Below are positions 26,710 to 34,560 of a DNA stretch of 64,000 nucleotides, piece by piece. Source of the DNA: Mycobacterium ostraviense (GTDB lineage Bacteria; Actinomycetota; Actinomycetes; Mycobacteriales; Mycobacteriaceae); the NCBI RefSeq assembly GCF_002705925.1, contig NZ_NKRE01000001.1:4291334-4355333 (forward strand), given 5' to 3'. Below the pieces are notes generated by a model. It saw only the letters and a list, made by a program, of their open reading frames with translations, made no database searches and was not told the DNA's origin. Positions within the stretch are counted from its first letter, which is position 1. Every line of letters begins with the position of its first letter. A program made the position numbers and the translations under genes.

Positions 26710-27075
26710 GTGGAGCTGCGCGACTGGTTACGGATCGACGTGAAGGCGGGCAAGCCGCTGTTCGACCAGCTCAGAACCCAAGTTATCGACGGGGTGCGAG
26801 CCGGCGCGTTACCGCCGGGAACCCGGCTGCCGACGGTGCGCGACCTGGCCGGACAGCTCGGGGTTGCCGCCAATACGGTGGCCCGCGCCTACCGGGAGCT
26901 GGAGTCGGCGGCGATCGTCGAAACACGCGGGCGCTTCGGCACTTTCATCTCCCGCTTCGACCCGACCGACGCGGCGATGGCCGCCGCGGCCAGGGAATAC
27001 GTGGAAGTCGCCCGCGCACTGGGCCTGACCAAGTCCGACGCCATGCGCTATCTCACGAACGTGCCCGACGACTGA
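26710..27075 (+). CDS. GntR-family regulator, YtrA subtype (Rv1152)
   Basis: 121 residues from GTG 26710, the length I recall for Rv1152. The N-terminal winged helix includes LFDQLRTQVIDGVRAGALPP, then PTVRDLAGQLGVAANTVARA. The C-terminal tail of about 50 residues is too short for a ligand-binding FadR/HutC domain, which defines the YtrA type. It is divergent from the sirtuin gene across 37 bp, so one operator could control both. An upstream TTG at 26692 is possible but has no ribosome site. Confidence 0.9.
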   Translation: MELRDWLRIDVKAGKPLFDQLRTQVIDGVRAGALPPGTRLPTVRDLAGQLGVAANTVARAYRELESAAIVETRGRFGTFISRFDPTDAAMAAAAREYVEVARALGLTKSDAMRYLTNVPDD

Positions 27076-27079
27076 AGCC

Positions 27080-27916
27080 TCAGCCGAACTCGAGCAAGGT
27101 CAGGCACGGACGCAGCGCGTCGAAGACGGGCATGCGGTAGACCGTCGGCAGCGCGGCGTTGAACACCAAGCCGCGTCCCGTGGGCAACGGCACGTCGCGA
27201 ACCGCGCGGATGCCCGGCACCGTGTTCACCAGGTCCGCGGCCTGCCCGACGGACAGGCTGAACGGCATCGGCGGAATCTTGTAGCGCAACGACGTCCGGA
27301 TACCGAGCCGGCTGAAGATACTAAACCAGCGCGGCGGCAGGTCGAACAGCATCTGGGCGCCCGGAAAGTTCTTCGCGCACTCGCTGATCAACTCCAGCGC
27401 CTGCTCGGGCTGCAGGTACATCAGTAGCCCCTCGGCGGTGATGAACACCCCGGCGGATGAGTCGACGCAGTTCATCCAGCTGTAATCCAGCGCGGACTGG
27501 GCGCACACCGACACCCGGGCAGGCGTCGGCAGCAGCCGCGTCCGGATATCGATGATCGGTTCTAGATCGACTGTGAGCCAACGGAATTGGTTGACCGGAA
27601 GGGCCGCGTCCAAGCGCCAGAAGCTGGTTTGCAGGCCTTCTGCCAGCGCCACCACGGTGGCTGACGGATGCCGGCTCAGATAGGACAGCGTCGCGGTGTC
27701 GAACGCCCGGGCCCGCAGGGCGATGTCCTGGCGGGTGGGGCCGAATTTGGCAAAGTCGAAGTCGATCGAGTCGACCAGGGCGATGGCCATCGGGTCCTCG
27801 ATGATCGGGTCGCTGCGGCAGGCCTCCGCCGCCCTGGCGTTGAGCGTCAGCAGGGCGGTCTCGGAGACTCCGGTGAGGGTGACCTTGTGTGGGGAGGCTT
27901 CGTTGGCGTGGGTCAT
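27080..27916 (-). CDS. SAM-dependent methyltransferase, LCMT/PPM1 family (Rv1153c)
   Basis: 278 residues. Family marks: KVTLTGVSETALLTLNARA at the N-terminus, ATVVALAEGLQTSFWRLD (SAM-binding region, about residue 88), WLTVDLEPIIDIR and FITAEGLLMYLQPEQALELI. Mycobacteria have many of these leucine-carboxyl-methyltransferase-like enzymes, thought to O-methylate small molecules or lipids. ATG 27916 overlaps the stop of the DUF1697 gene (ATGA), so both are cotranscribed; a longer frame to 28216 lies within that gene. Substrate unknown. Confidence 0.9.
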   Translation of the reverse strand: MTHANEASPHKVTLTGVSETALLTLNARAAEACRSDPIIEDPMAIALVDSIDFDFAKFGPTRQDIALRARAFDTATLSYLSRHPSATVVALAEGLQTSFWRLDAALPVNQFRWLTVDLEPIIDIRTRLLPTPARVSVCAQSALDYSWMNCVDSSAGVFITAEGLLMYLQPEQALELISECAKNFPGAQMLFDLPPRWFSIFSRLGIRTSLRYKIPPMPFSLSVGQAADLVNTVPGIRAVRDVPLPTGRGLVFNAALPTVYRMPVFDALRPCLTLLEFG

Positions 27917-28431
27917 TTCAGCACCTTGTCCAGGGTTCGCAGATTGCGGGTGGTGGTCGACGACTTGTAGCGCTTCTTTCCCATTGTTTGGCCGATGGCG
28001 CTGTCCAGAGTGCTTCCCTTCGGTACTTGCCAGTAAACGACGCCGTCGCCGCGGCTGATCTTCTCCTCCGGGCCAGCTGCCAGCGCCGTGAGTTCGTCGA
28101 GCAGTGCGGCGTCGCTGACAAACGTGACGTACGACTGGTATCCGTCGACCTCCCGGTCGAACGGGTACCCCTCGTCGATGGCGCGCACCGTGTCGATGTC
28201 GTAGACCAGCACCCACGCGTCATAGCCGAACCGCTCGCGTAACGCGGCCTCCGCCGTGGCGCGCACCTGCGCGGCATCCAAGGATGCCTCCAGCAGGACG
28301 TTGCCGCTGGCCAGGACGGTGCGTACGTTGGTGAACCCGGCGTCGGTCAAGGCCGCGGCCACGTCGGCCATCTTCAGGTTGACGCCCCCGACATTGACGC
28401 CGCGCAGGAATGCCGCGTACCGAGTCATCAT
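27913..28431 (-). CDS. DUF1697 protein (Rv1154c)
   Basis: 172 residues, starting MMTRYAAFLRGVNVGGVNLK, the hallmark of DUF1697, with NVRTVLASGNVLLEA and the C-terminal MGKKRYKSSTTTRNLRTLDK. It is a small alpha/beta soluble protein of unknown biochemical role found across bacteria. It overlaps the methyltransferase gene by 4 bp and is divergent from the PNPOx-like gene at 28485. Confidence 0.93.
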   Translation of the reverse strand: MMTRYAAFLRGVNVGGVNLKMADVAAALTDAGFTNVRTVLASGNVLLEASLDAAQVRATAEAALRERFGYDAWVLVYDIDTVRAIDEGYPFDREVDGYQSYVTFVSDAALLDELTALAAGPEEKISRGDGVVYWQVPKGSTLDSAIGQTMGKKRYKSSTTTRNLRTLDKVLK

Positions 28432-28484
28432 CCGATTCCACCAGGTGGTCTTGGACCGTCGCGAGGCAACGTAGGCTTTCGGGC

Positions 28485-28928
28485 ATGGGACGCCACGTCT
28501 TCGACGACAAACTGTTGGCCGTGATCAGCGGCAACTCCATCGGAGTGCTGGCCACCATCAAACGCGACGGACGTCCCCAGCTGTCCAATGTCCGGTATCA
28601 CTTCGACCCGCGCACGTTGGTGTTTCAAGTGTCGATCACCGAGCCGCGGGCCAAGACCCGCAACCTGCGTCGCGACCCGCGGGCGTCGATCCTGGTCGAT
28701 GCAGACGACGGATGGTCCTATGCCGTCGCCGAGGGCACCGCGGAGCTGACGCCGCCGGCGGCCGCGCCCGGCGACGATACGGTGGAGGCGCTAATTTCCT
28801 TGTACCGCAATATCGCCGGTGAGCATCCGGATTGGGACGAATACCGCGAGGCGATGATCACCGATCGGCGGGTGGTGCTGACCCTGCCGATCTCGCATGT
28901 TTACGGTCTGCCGCCGGGTAAGCGGTAG
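28485..28928 (+). CDS. PNPOx-fold F420-binding protein (Rv1155-like)
   Basis: 147 residues, the length of Rv1155. Split-barrel fold: DDKLLAVISGNSIGVLATIK then RDGRPQLSNVRYHFD, VSITEPRAKTRNLRRDPRAS and YAVAEGTAELTPP. Rv1155 binds coenzyme F420 and not FMN, so this is probably an F420H2-dependent reductase or F420 carrier with unknown substrate. F420 synthesis gene fbiC is in the same window. ATG 28485 (MGRHVFDDK) fits Rv1155; the frame extends 75 bp upstream without support. Confidence 0.92.
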   Translation: MGRHVFDDKLLAVISGNSIGVLATIKRDGRPQLSNVRYHFDPRTLVFQVSITEPRAKTRNLRRDPRASILVDADDGWSYAVAEGTAELTPPAAAPGDDTVEALISLYRNIAGEHPDWDEYREAMITDRRVVLTLPISHVYGLPPGKR

Positions 28929-28951
28929 ACACTCGGGTTAGGCTGCCGAGT

Positions 28952-29125
28952 ATGCCTGAATCGAAGTCCCCCGAGGACGAGACCAAGCGTAAGTTCCGCG
29001 AAGCCCTCGACCGCAAGCTGGCCAAGTCGGCGGGTGGATCGGATCACAAGGACGGCGGCGCCAAGCAACCGCGGGCGCACGGTCCGCTGGAGAGCCGTCG
29101 GGAATTCCGCCGCAAGAGCGGCTAG
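28952..29125 (+). CDS. DUF5302 small charged protein
   Basis: 57 residues from ATG 28952, 23 bp after the PNPOx gene: MPESKSPEDETKRKFREALD, then RKLAKSAGG and the basic end ESRREFRRKSG. Lysine, arginine and glutamate dominate, with no hydrophobic core, so it is probably largely disordered or helical when bound. The end (GPLESRREFRRKSG) is typical of actinobacterial DUF5302. Function unknown, perhaps nucleic-acid or ribosome associated. It was too short for the usual gene-length cut-offs. Confidence 0.85.
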   Translation: MPESKSPEDETKRKFREALDRKLAKSAGGSDHKDGGAKQPRAHGPLESRREFRRKSG

Positions 29126-29207
29126 TCACGGCAAAGCCTCGGCCGGGCAAGCCAATTCGATGTTGTACCGATGCTCTGCCGGCGGGCCGACCCTCGAGTT
29201 CTAGACT

Positions 29208-29792
29208 ATGTGGGTGCCGAAACTGCAGCTTGTGCAAGAGCCGGCCGCTGACGCGCTGCTCGATTCCAACCCGTTCGCGCTGCTGGTCGGGATGCTTCTC
29301 GATCAGCAGGTTCCGCTGGAGACCGCGTTCGCCGGGCCCAAGAAGATCGCCGACCGGATGGGCGGCTTCGACGCCGGTGAGATTGCGGACTACGACCCGG
29401 ACAAGTTCGCCGCACTGTGCTCGGAAAAGCCTGCGATACACCGCTTTCCGGGCTCGATGGCCAAACGCATCCAGGCGCTCGCGCAGATCGTCGTGGACCG
29501 CTACGGCGGGGACGCGGCCGCTGTGTGGACGGCCGGCGATCCCGATGGCAACGAGCTACTGCGGCGGCTCAAGGGGCTGCCCGGTTTCGGCGAGCAAAAG
29601 GCCCAGATCTTTCTGGCGTTGCTGGGCAAGCAATACGGCGTGACGCCGCCGGGCTGGCGGGAGGCCGCCGGACCGTACGGTCAACCCGGCACTTATATCT
29701 CCGTCGCCGATATCGTCGACGCCCGCTCGCTCGGGCAGGTGCGCTCGCACAAGAAACAGATGAAGGCAGCCAAGGGAAAGGCGGCAACGTGA
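29208..29792 (+). CDS. HhH-GPD base-excision-like protein (Rv1156)
   Basis: 194 residues. An endonuclease-III-like helical fold with NPFALLVGMLLDQQVPLETA (EndoIII-type LxxxxLSQQT position) and a helix-hairpin-helix LKGLPGFGEQKAQIFLALLG near residue 125. The C-terminal iron-sulfur cysteines of EndoIII are absent, and no clear catalytic aspartate follows the hairpin, so glycosylase activity is uncertain. The TGA overlaps the GTG of the DUF1059 gene. Confidence 0.88.
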   Translation: MWVPKLQLVQEPAADALLDSNPFALLVGMLLDQQVPLETAFAGPKKIADRMGGFDAGEIADYDPDKFAALCSEKPAIHRFPGSMAKRIQALAQIVVDRYGGDAAAVWTAGDPDGNELLRRLKGLPGFGEQKAQIFLALLGKQYGVTPPGWREAAGPYGQPGTYISVADIVDARSLGQVRSHKKQMKAAKGKAAT

Positions 29793-29935
29793 AGACACAC
29801 ATAACGTGTCCGTGCGGCGAAGCCATCGTCGGCAAGGACGAGGACGAGTTGGTCGAGCTGACCCAGAAACACCTTGCCGACGTTCATCCCGGCCTGGAGT
29901 ACGACCGCGACGCAATCTTGTTCATGGCGTACTGA
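29789..29935 (+). CDS. DUF1059 small protein
   Basis: 48 residues from a GTG that overlaps the HhH-GPD stop (GTGA): MKTHITCPCGEAIVGKDEDE, then LVELTQKHLADVHPG and AILFMAY. A CxC pair near the N-terminus and a conserved H-x3-H stretch fit DUF1059, a small possibly metal-binding family. Translational coupling suggests it works with or is regulated with the HhH-GPD protein. No signal or membrane segment. Confidence 0.85.
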   Translation: MKTHITCPCGEAIVGKDEDELVELTQKHLADVHPGLEYDRDAILFMAY

Positions 29936-29988
29936 TGTCGTGAACCTCTAACGGCGCGATCGCCGGTCATGACCGGGGCAGCACCCTC

Positions 29989-31083
29989 CTAGGGAACCAC
30001 CGTTGAGCCGATGGTCGGCATGAATTGGCACTGCCGTTCCTTGGTGGTGACCTGACCGAAAATCGTCGACATGATGCTGCCCGCACCGGTGTCGGCGATC
30101 ACTGTCAATGTGGTCGGCCCGTCCGGATTGATGTCCGGCCGGGGCTTGAGCGTGGCGCTGCCGGACCTGCCGGTGGTCAGGTTCACCCAGGTGACGTTCA
30201 ACGGCAGCCGCTGCACCTCGGCGGGTCCGGGGGTCCCGACTGCGGTGAACACATAGGCCGTCTGGCCCGGGCCCGGGCCGGGTGACGGAATCTTGGCGGG
30301 GCCCGCGACCGAGAGTGCGGTGGCGATCACGTTGCTGCCGTCGGCCAGGCAATTCGTGCCGATCGAGGGGTACATGAAGTCCTGTGTGGGCGGGGCGTCG
30401 GGCCCGAATCCGGGGGCCGCCGCCGGAGCCGCGGCCGGCGCAGGTGGGGCCGCGTCGGGGGCCGGCGTCGGGACGGCCGACGGTGGAGCCGGCGCGGGTG
30501 GCCCACCCGGTGCAGAAGCCGCCGCGTGCAGGCTCGACGGAGAAGCCGGTGCGGGTGCGGCGACCGGCGGGGGAGTCGCAGCGGGAGGTGCCCCACCCGG
30601 CGGGGATGCCGGTGCGGGAGCCGCAGCCGGCGCCGGGCCGGCGGCGTGTGCGGGATCAATCCCGGTCGGCAGATGCGCCAGCATGCCGGGCTCCACACCA
30701 GGCGGTGGCACGTGTGGCACCGGGGCGGTCTCGGGAGCCGGCGCCGGCGCCGGCACCCCCAGCGCAGGCGAACCGGGATTGGTCGGCTCCGCCACGAACT
30801 GGTTCACCGAAGCCGCGACGTTCTTGGCCTCGGCCGGCGCAGCCGGATTGTGGACAAACGCTTGCGCCGCGGCCATCAACAGCTGCGTCGCCTGTCCAGG
30901 GTTGCTGGCGGCCTGCTGGATTATCGGACTCAACTGGGTCAACGCCGGCAGGCCCGGTAGCTGCTGGTTGGGGTTGGGCTGCGGCGCCGGATCGGCTGCC
31001 GCGGCCGGGCAAAGCCCGAACGCGGCAGCCGAGGTGACGACGGCGGCGGCCAAACCCTTGGACAGGCTCCACGTGCTTGCCAC
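29989..31083 (-). CDS. Secreted Ala/Pro-rich protein (Rv1157c-like)
   Basis: 364 residues. A Sec signal peptide covers residues 1-30 (GLAAAVVTSAAAFGLCPAAA, then ADP). Next is a helical segment (40-95), a long Pro/Ala low-complexity linker (105-225), and a C-terminal domain of about 130 residues with two cysteines (TNCLADGSN, KERQCQF) that looks like a compact disulfide-bonded fold. A cell-wall-spanning role is plausible. A second Ala/Pro secreted gene lies 47 bp upstream on the same strand. Function unknown. Confidence 0.87.
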   Translation of the reverse strand: MASTWSLSKGLAAAVVTSAAAFGLCPAAAADPAPQPNPNQQLPGLPALTQLSPIIQQAASNPGQATQLLMAAAQAFVHNPAAPAEAKNVAASVNQFVAEPTNPGSPALGVPAPAPAPETAPVPHVPPPGVEPGMLAHLPTGIDPAHAAGPAPAAAPAPASPPGGAPPAATPPPVAAPAPASPSSLHAAASAPGGPPAPAPPSAVPTPAPDAAPPAPAAAPAAAPGFGPDAPPTQDFMYPSIGTNCLADGSNVIATALSVAGPAKIPSPGPGPGQTAYVFTAVGTPGPAEVQRLPLNVTWVNLTTGRSGSATLKPRPDINPDGPTTLTVIADTGAGSIMSTIFGQVTTKERQCQFMPTIGSTVVP

Positions 31084-31130
31084 AGTAGTTTCTCCAGTCC
31101 TCGGTGATGGTCAGCCGGTTGACAGTTGGG

Positions 31131-31778
31131 TCAGGGCAGGGCAGCTAGCAGCGTCTGGGGCGGACCTGCCGGTGCCCCAGGCGCGGGTGCCGCGGGCGCC
31201 GGGGCAGGGACAGCGGCCGGTAGTCCCGGAATGGCGCCCGAAGCCAACCCGGGCAGAGCGGCCTGGGCGAGACCCGGAATCGCCGATGCCAACCCGGGAA
31301 GCGCCGCTGCCGGCGCCGCGGGAGCCGCCGGGGCCAGCGGGGCGGTGACGCCCGGGATCGGTGTGGTAACCCCGGGAATGGCCGGCGTTGCCGCCGCTGC
31401 GGGAGCCGTCGGAGCCGCCACCGGTGCGGTGATACCGGGGATCGGTGTGGTCACCCCCGGAATGGCCGGAGTTCCGGCCGACGTAGCCGGTACCGCCGGT
31501 GCCGCCGGAGTCAATCCCGGAATCATGGACGCGATGCCGGGGGCGCTGAGCGCGGGTTCCGGAGCTTTGGGGACCGGCGGGGTGGCTCCCAGGGCCGTCG
31601 CAAGGTTTTGCAGAATTTGCGGCGCGTTGGCGGCCGACGCGATCAGCTGCTGCGGGATATTGGAAACCGGATCCGGCACCGGCGCCGGGTCGGCATGGGC
31701 GATACCGCCCGTGAGTAAGGCGGCGGACGAACCGACCAAGACGGCGGCGGCGCGTACGTAGGTCCAGATGGTTGGCAT
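31131..31778 (-). CDS. Secreted Ala/Pro-rich protein (Rv1158c-like)
   Basis: 215 residues with a signal peptide (RAAAVLVGSSAALLTGGIAH, then ADP). Residues 30-60 are helical and similar to the start of the Rv1157c-like protein (LIASAANAPQILQNLATAL). The rest is low-complexity Ala/Pro/Gly with IPG repeats, including a duplicated TPAIPGVTTPIPG unit. No cysteine or catalytic motif. The two neighbours share a layout and probably arose by duplication. Predicted extracellular or wall-associated. Confidence 0.85.
   Translation of the reverse strand: MPTIWTYVRAAAVLVGSSAALLTGGIAHADPAPVPDPVSNIPQQLIASAANAPQILQNLATALGATPPVPKAPEPALSAPGIASMIPGLTPAAPAVPATSAGTPAIPGVTTPIPGITAPVAAPTAPAAAATPAIPGVTTPIPGVTAPLAPAAPAAPAAALPGLASAIPGLAQAALPGLASGAIPGLPAAVPAPAPAAPAPGAPAGPPQTLLAALP
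31342..31469. repeat. 84-bp internal tandem repeat in the Rv1158c-like gene
   Basis: A stretch of about 44 bp beginning GCGGTGACGCCCGGGATCGG at 31342 recurs at 31426 with few changes. It encodes the repeated peptide TPAIPGVTTPIPG. The period is a multiple of three, so length variation would keep the frame. Confidence 0.7.
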
Positions 31779-31928
31779 GACTCTCCCTGGTTAGCGGTGA
31801 CAGGTCCCGCAGCCGAAGCTATCGCGGTACAGGTGTGACTCAAGTGACACGTGTGGCGTTTATGTGATCGTTACCGATACGAGCGGCGGCGGTGACCCGG
31901 CGCCCGCGGAACCTGCCCCACTAATGTC

Positions 31929-33164
31929 ATGCGGGTAGACAGCACTTCAGCCGTCCCGACGGCGAGAACCACCCGGTGGGAGATGCGGGCAGCGCCGCTG
32001 CTGCTGATCCTGAGTGTCGCCACGCGATTCGCCTGGACCTACCTGGCGCCCAACGGGGCGAACTTCGTCGACCTGCATGTCTATGTGGGCGGGGCGGCGG
32101 CTCTGGATCACCCGGGCACCCTGTACAGCTACGTGTACGCCGACCAGACGCCGGACTTCCCGCTGCCGTTCACCTATCCACCGTTTGCTGCGGTCGTGTT
32201 CTATCCGCTGCACCTGCTGCCGTTCGGTCTGGTTGCGTTGCTGTGGCAGATCGCGACGATGGCCGCGCTGTACGGCTGCGTCCGGATCAGCCAGCGCCTC
32301 CTGGGCGTGCGGGCCGGTCACGGTCATCGGGCGGCGATGCTGTGGACGGCGGTCGCCATCTGGCTCGAGCCGCTGCGCAGCACCTTCGACTACGGGCAGA
32401 TCAACGTCTTGCTGATGCTGGCGGCGCTATGGGCTGTTTACTCCACCCGCTGGTGGCTGTCGGGTGTGCTGGTCGGGGTGGCGGCCGGGATCAAGCTGAC
32501 GCCGGCGATCACCGCCGTCTATCTCGTTGGGGTAAGGCGCTGGCTTGCCGCGGCCTGTTCGGCGGTGGTGTTCCTGGCCACCGTCGCCGTGTCGATGCTG
32601 ATCGCCGGCGACCAGGCGCGCTACTACTTCACCGACCTGTTGGGCGATGCTCGCCGGGTCGGGCCCGTTGCCACGTCGTTCAATCAGTCCTGGCGGGGCG
32701 CGATTTCCCGGATTCTCGGTCACGACGCCGGTTTCGGTCCGCTGGTGCTGGCGGCCATCGCGGTCACGGCGGTGCTGGCCATCCTGGCCTGGCGGGCGCT
32801 CGACGCGTCCGATCAGCTGGGCAAGTTGCTGGTGGTCGAATTGTTCGGCCTGCTGTTTTCGCCGATCTCATGGACCCACCACTGGGTATGGCTGGTGCCG
32901 CTGATGATCTGGCTGCTGCAGGGCTCACTGCGGCAACGCCTCGGCGCCCGGATCATGGGCTGGGGCTGGTTGGCGCTGACCATCATCGGTGTGCCGTGGT
33001 TGCTGAGCTTCGCGCAACCGACCATCTGGGTGATCAGCCGGCCCTGGTATCTGGCCTGGGCCGGGCTGGTCTATCCGGTGGCGACGCTGGCGACCCTGGC
33101 CTGGGTGGTCGCGACGCGTCGAGCGTCGCGGCAGCGGAGCGGCGGGTCGATCACGCCCCGATGA
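31929..33164 (+). CDS. pimE: Polyprenol-phosphate-mannose alpha-1,2-mannosyltransferase PimE
   Basis: 411 residues, GT87/GT-C fold with about ten membrane helices. It adds the fifth mannose to phosphatidylinositol mannosides (AcPIM4 to AcPIM5) on the outer face of the plasma membrane, using polyprenol-phosphate-mannose. The catalytic aspartate in the first outer loop is Asp48 (NFVDLHVYVGG), equivalent to Asp58 of the M. smegmatis enzyme. Other marks are FDYGQINVLLMLAALWAVY and ISWTHHWVWLVPL. The 3' end overlaps the convergent pterin dehydratase gene by 14 bp. lpqW downstream acts in the same PIM/LM branch point. Confidence 0.93.
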   Translation: MRVDSTSAVPTARTTRWEMRAAPLLLILSVATRFAWTYLAPNGANFVDLHVYVGGAAALDHPGTLYSYVYADQTPDFPLPFTYPPFAAVVFYPLHLLPFGLVALLWQIATMAALYGCVRISQRLLGVRAGHGHRAAMLWTAVAIWLEPLRSTFDYGQINVLLMLAALWAVYSTRWWLSGVLVGVAAGIKLTPAITAVYLVGVRRWLAAACSAVVFLATVAVSMLIAGDQARYYFTDLLGDARRVGPVATSFNQSWRGAISRILGHDAGFGPLVLAAIAVTAVLAILAWRALDASDQLGKLLVVELFGLLFSPISWTHHWVWLVPLMIWLLQGSLRQRLGARIMGWGWLALTIIGVPWLLSFAQPTIWVISRPWYLAWAGLVYPVATLATLAWVVATRRASRQRSGGSITPR

Positions 33165-33435
33165 TGGCGTCGATATCGCGTGCCATGTCGATATCATGTT
33201 GGGTGATCCCGCCCTCCGAATGCGTAACCAACGCGAAAGTTACCGTCCGCCAACGGATATCGATATCCGGGTGGTGATTCTTGCGTTCCGCGTGCTCGGC
33301 CACCCGGCGCACCGCGTCGATGCCGTCGACGAACGCCGGAAACTTGACGGACCGGCGCAGGGCACCGCCGGCGCGCTCCCAGCCGTTGAGGTCGGGCAGT
33401 GCGGCGTCTACTTGCTCATCCGTTAACACAGCCAT
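33151..33435 (-). CDS. phhB: Pterin-4a-carbinolamine dehydratase (Rv1159A)
   Basis: 94 residues. The family motif H-x2-H-P ... appears as EHAERKNHHPDIDIRWRTVT, with His residues forming the active site, and the ending SEGGITQHDIDMARDID matches the C-terminal helix. It dehydrates 4a-hydroxy-tetrahydropterin, recycling the cofactor of aromatic amino acid hydroxylases. No such hydroxylase is nearby, so its role may be in another pterin pathway or as a dimerisation protein. ATG 33435 (MAVLTDEQV) chosen; a longer frame has no support. Confidence 0.93.
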   Translation of the reverse strand: MAVLTDEQVDAALPDLNGWERAGGALRRSVKFPAFVDGIDAVRRVAEHAERKNHHPDIDIRWRTVTFALVTHSEGGITQHDIDMARDIDAIIGA

Positions 33436-33568
33436 AACGCGACGGTACCCCGGTCGCAGCGAATCTCCCCAAAGCAGCCACGGCGGGCCGGGCAACCCGG
33501 TATGGTCGCCATCGGGCTAGCTCTGTCAACCGCAGCACGCACAGGACGTTAAGTGTCTGGGGGCCCGC

Positions 33569-33994
33569 ATGTTTCGTTCGTTGGCCGTCGTGTTAGTCGT
33601 CGTCGCCGCGGTGGCGTTCGGTCCGAAAACCTCAACCGCGTCAGCCGCCGGGTTGTGCCCGCCGGGCAGCTATCAGAATTCGAGCGGTGTTTGCGTTCCG
33701 CGTCCGGACAACTCGAACGACGACGTCACCGCGATCTGCCGGGACGGCTCGCATTCGCACAGCCAGCACCGCAATGGCACCTGCTCCGGTCACGGCGGAG
33801 TCGGCCAATGGTGTCCGTGCACTTTCCCATCCGGATACTGGCAGCCAGCGCCAGGGTCGCGACGGTATACCGTGATTGCCCATGCCGGCGCAGATCGTCG
33901 TGGCGGGAGCCATCATCTGTGGCTCGGCGGTCTTGGTGGCGCAACGGGTAAGGCCGCCGGAGCTGGCCGGGCGCTGGGAGCTTCCCGGGGGTAA
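33569..33994 (+). CDS. Secreted DUF3761 protein overlapping mutT2
   Basis: 141 residues as read. A signal peptide (FRSLAVVLVVVAAVAFGPKT) precedes a short cysteine-rich domain: LCPPGSYQNSSGVCVPRP, then TAICRDGSHSHSQHRNGTCS and GHGGVGQW, which is DUF3761. Domain members usually end soon after GHGG. Here the frame runs on past the mutT2 start and overlaps it by 113 bp, ending in arginine/glycine-rich sequence that looks non-native. A frameshift near 33815 or a lost stop is likely. The secreted domain itself seems intact. Function unknown. Confidence 0.65.
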   Translation: MFRSLAVVLVVVAAVAFGPKTSTASAAGLCPPGSYQNSSGVCVPRPDNSNDDVTAICRDGSHSHSQHRNGTCSGHGGVGQWCPCTFPSGYWQPAPGSRRYTVIAHAGADRRGGSHHLWLGGLGGATGKAAGAGRALGASRG

Positions 33995-34268
33995 GGTCGC
34001 CGCGGGCGAAACCGAGCGCGCCGCCCTGGCCCGGGAGCTGGCCGAGGAGCTGGGGCTCGACGACATCGCCGTGGGCGACCGCTTGGGCGACGACATTCCG
34101 TTGGGCGCCAACGTAATACTGCGGGCCTACCGGGTGCGGCTGCTCGGTGGTGAACCGGATGCGCGTGACCATCGTGCGCTGCGCTGGGTGACGGAGGAGC
34201 AACTGCACGATCTGGACTGGGTGCCGGCCGACCGCGGCTGGCTGCCCGATCTCGCGAAGGCGCTCTGA
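33882..34268 (+). CDS. mutT2: MutT2 nucleotide pyrophosphohydrolase
   Basis: 128 residues. Nudix box G-x5-E-x7-RE-x2-EE is complete: GGKVAAGETERAALARELAE then ELG at about residues 37-59. MutT2 of M. tuberculosis hydrolyses dCTP/5-methyl-CTP and 8-oxo-dGTP in nucleotide-pool cleaning. ATG 33882 (MPAQIVVAGAII) matches the M. tuberculosis start; an ATG 6 bp upstream is also in frame. The C-terminus (RGWLPDLAKAL) is some 12 residues shorter than Rv1160. Its 5' end lies within the DUF3761 frame. Confidence 0.93.
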   Translation: MPAQIVVAGAIICGSAVLVAQRVRPPELAGRWELPGGKVAAGETERAALARELAEELGLDDIAVGDRLGDDIPLGANVILRAYRVRLLGGEPDARDHRALRWVTEEQLHDLDWVPADRGWLPDLAKAL

Positions 34269-34560
34269 CGACGGTTCCACAGCCGCCTTCCAGCTAATGT
34301 CCAGGCCCACTCAAGGTCGCCGCCGTCCACTGGAACAAGGACGTGACAAACCAATAACCTGGGATTTGCATGCCGGTAGCGATTGCGGCGGTCCGCTGGA
34401 CGTCAGTGGCCGGCTGCCATGCCGATGTTGACGCGACTTTCAGCCAACACACCGTGCGAGCCGATTGTGGTCGGCCACGCGCCGGCTTCGACCGGCCCAC
34501 GAGCGCGATCGACTGCTTCCGCGCCGGCGTCGGGTCGTCCATGACGAGGAGGGTCAGCCC

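Noticed and set aside
29963..29976. Perfect 14-bp palindrome CCGGTCATGACCGG
   Set aside because: It lies between convergent genes, has no loop and could arise by chance; too weak to call a terminator.
34269..34560. DosR or GlnR box in the narG upstream region
   Set aside because: No sequence close enough to either consensus was found by eye; a matrix scan would be needed.
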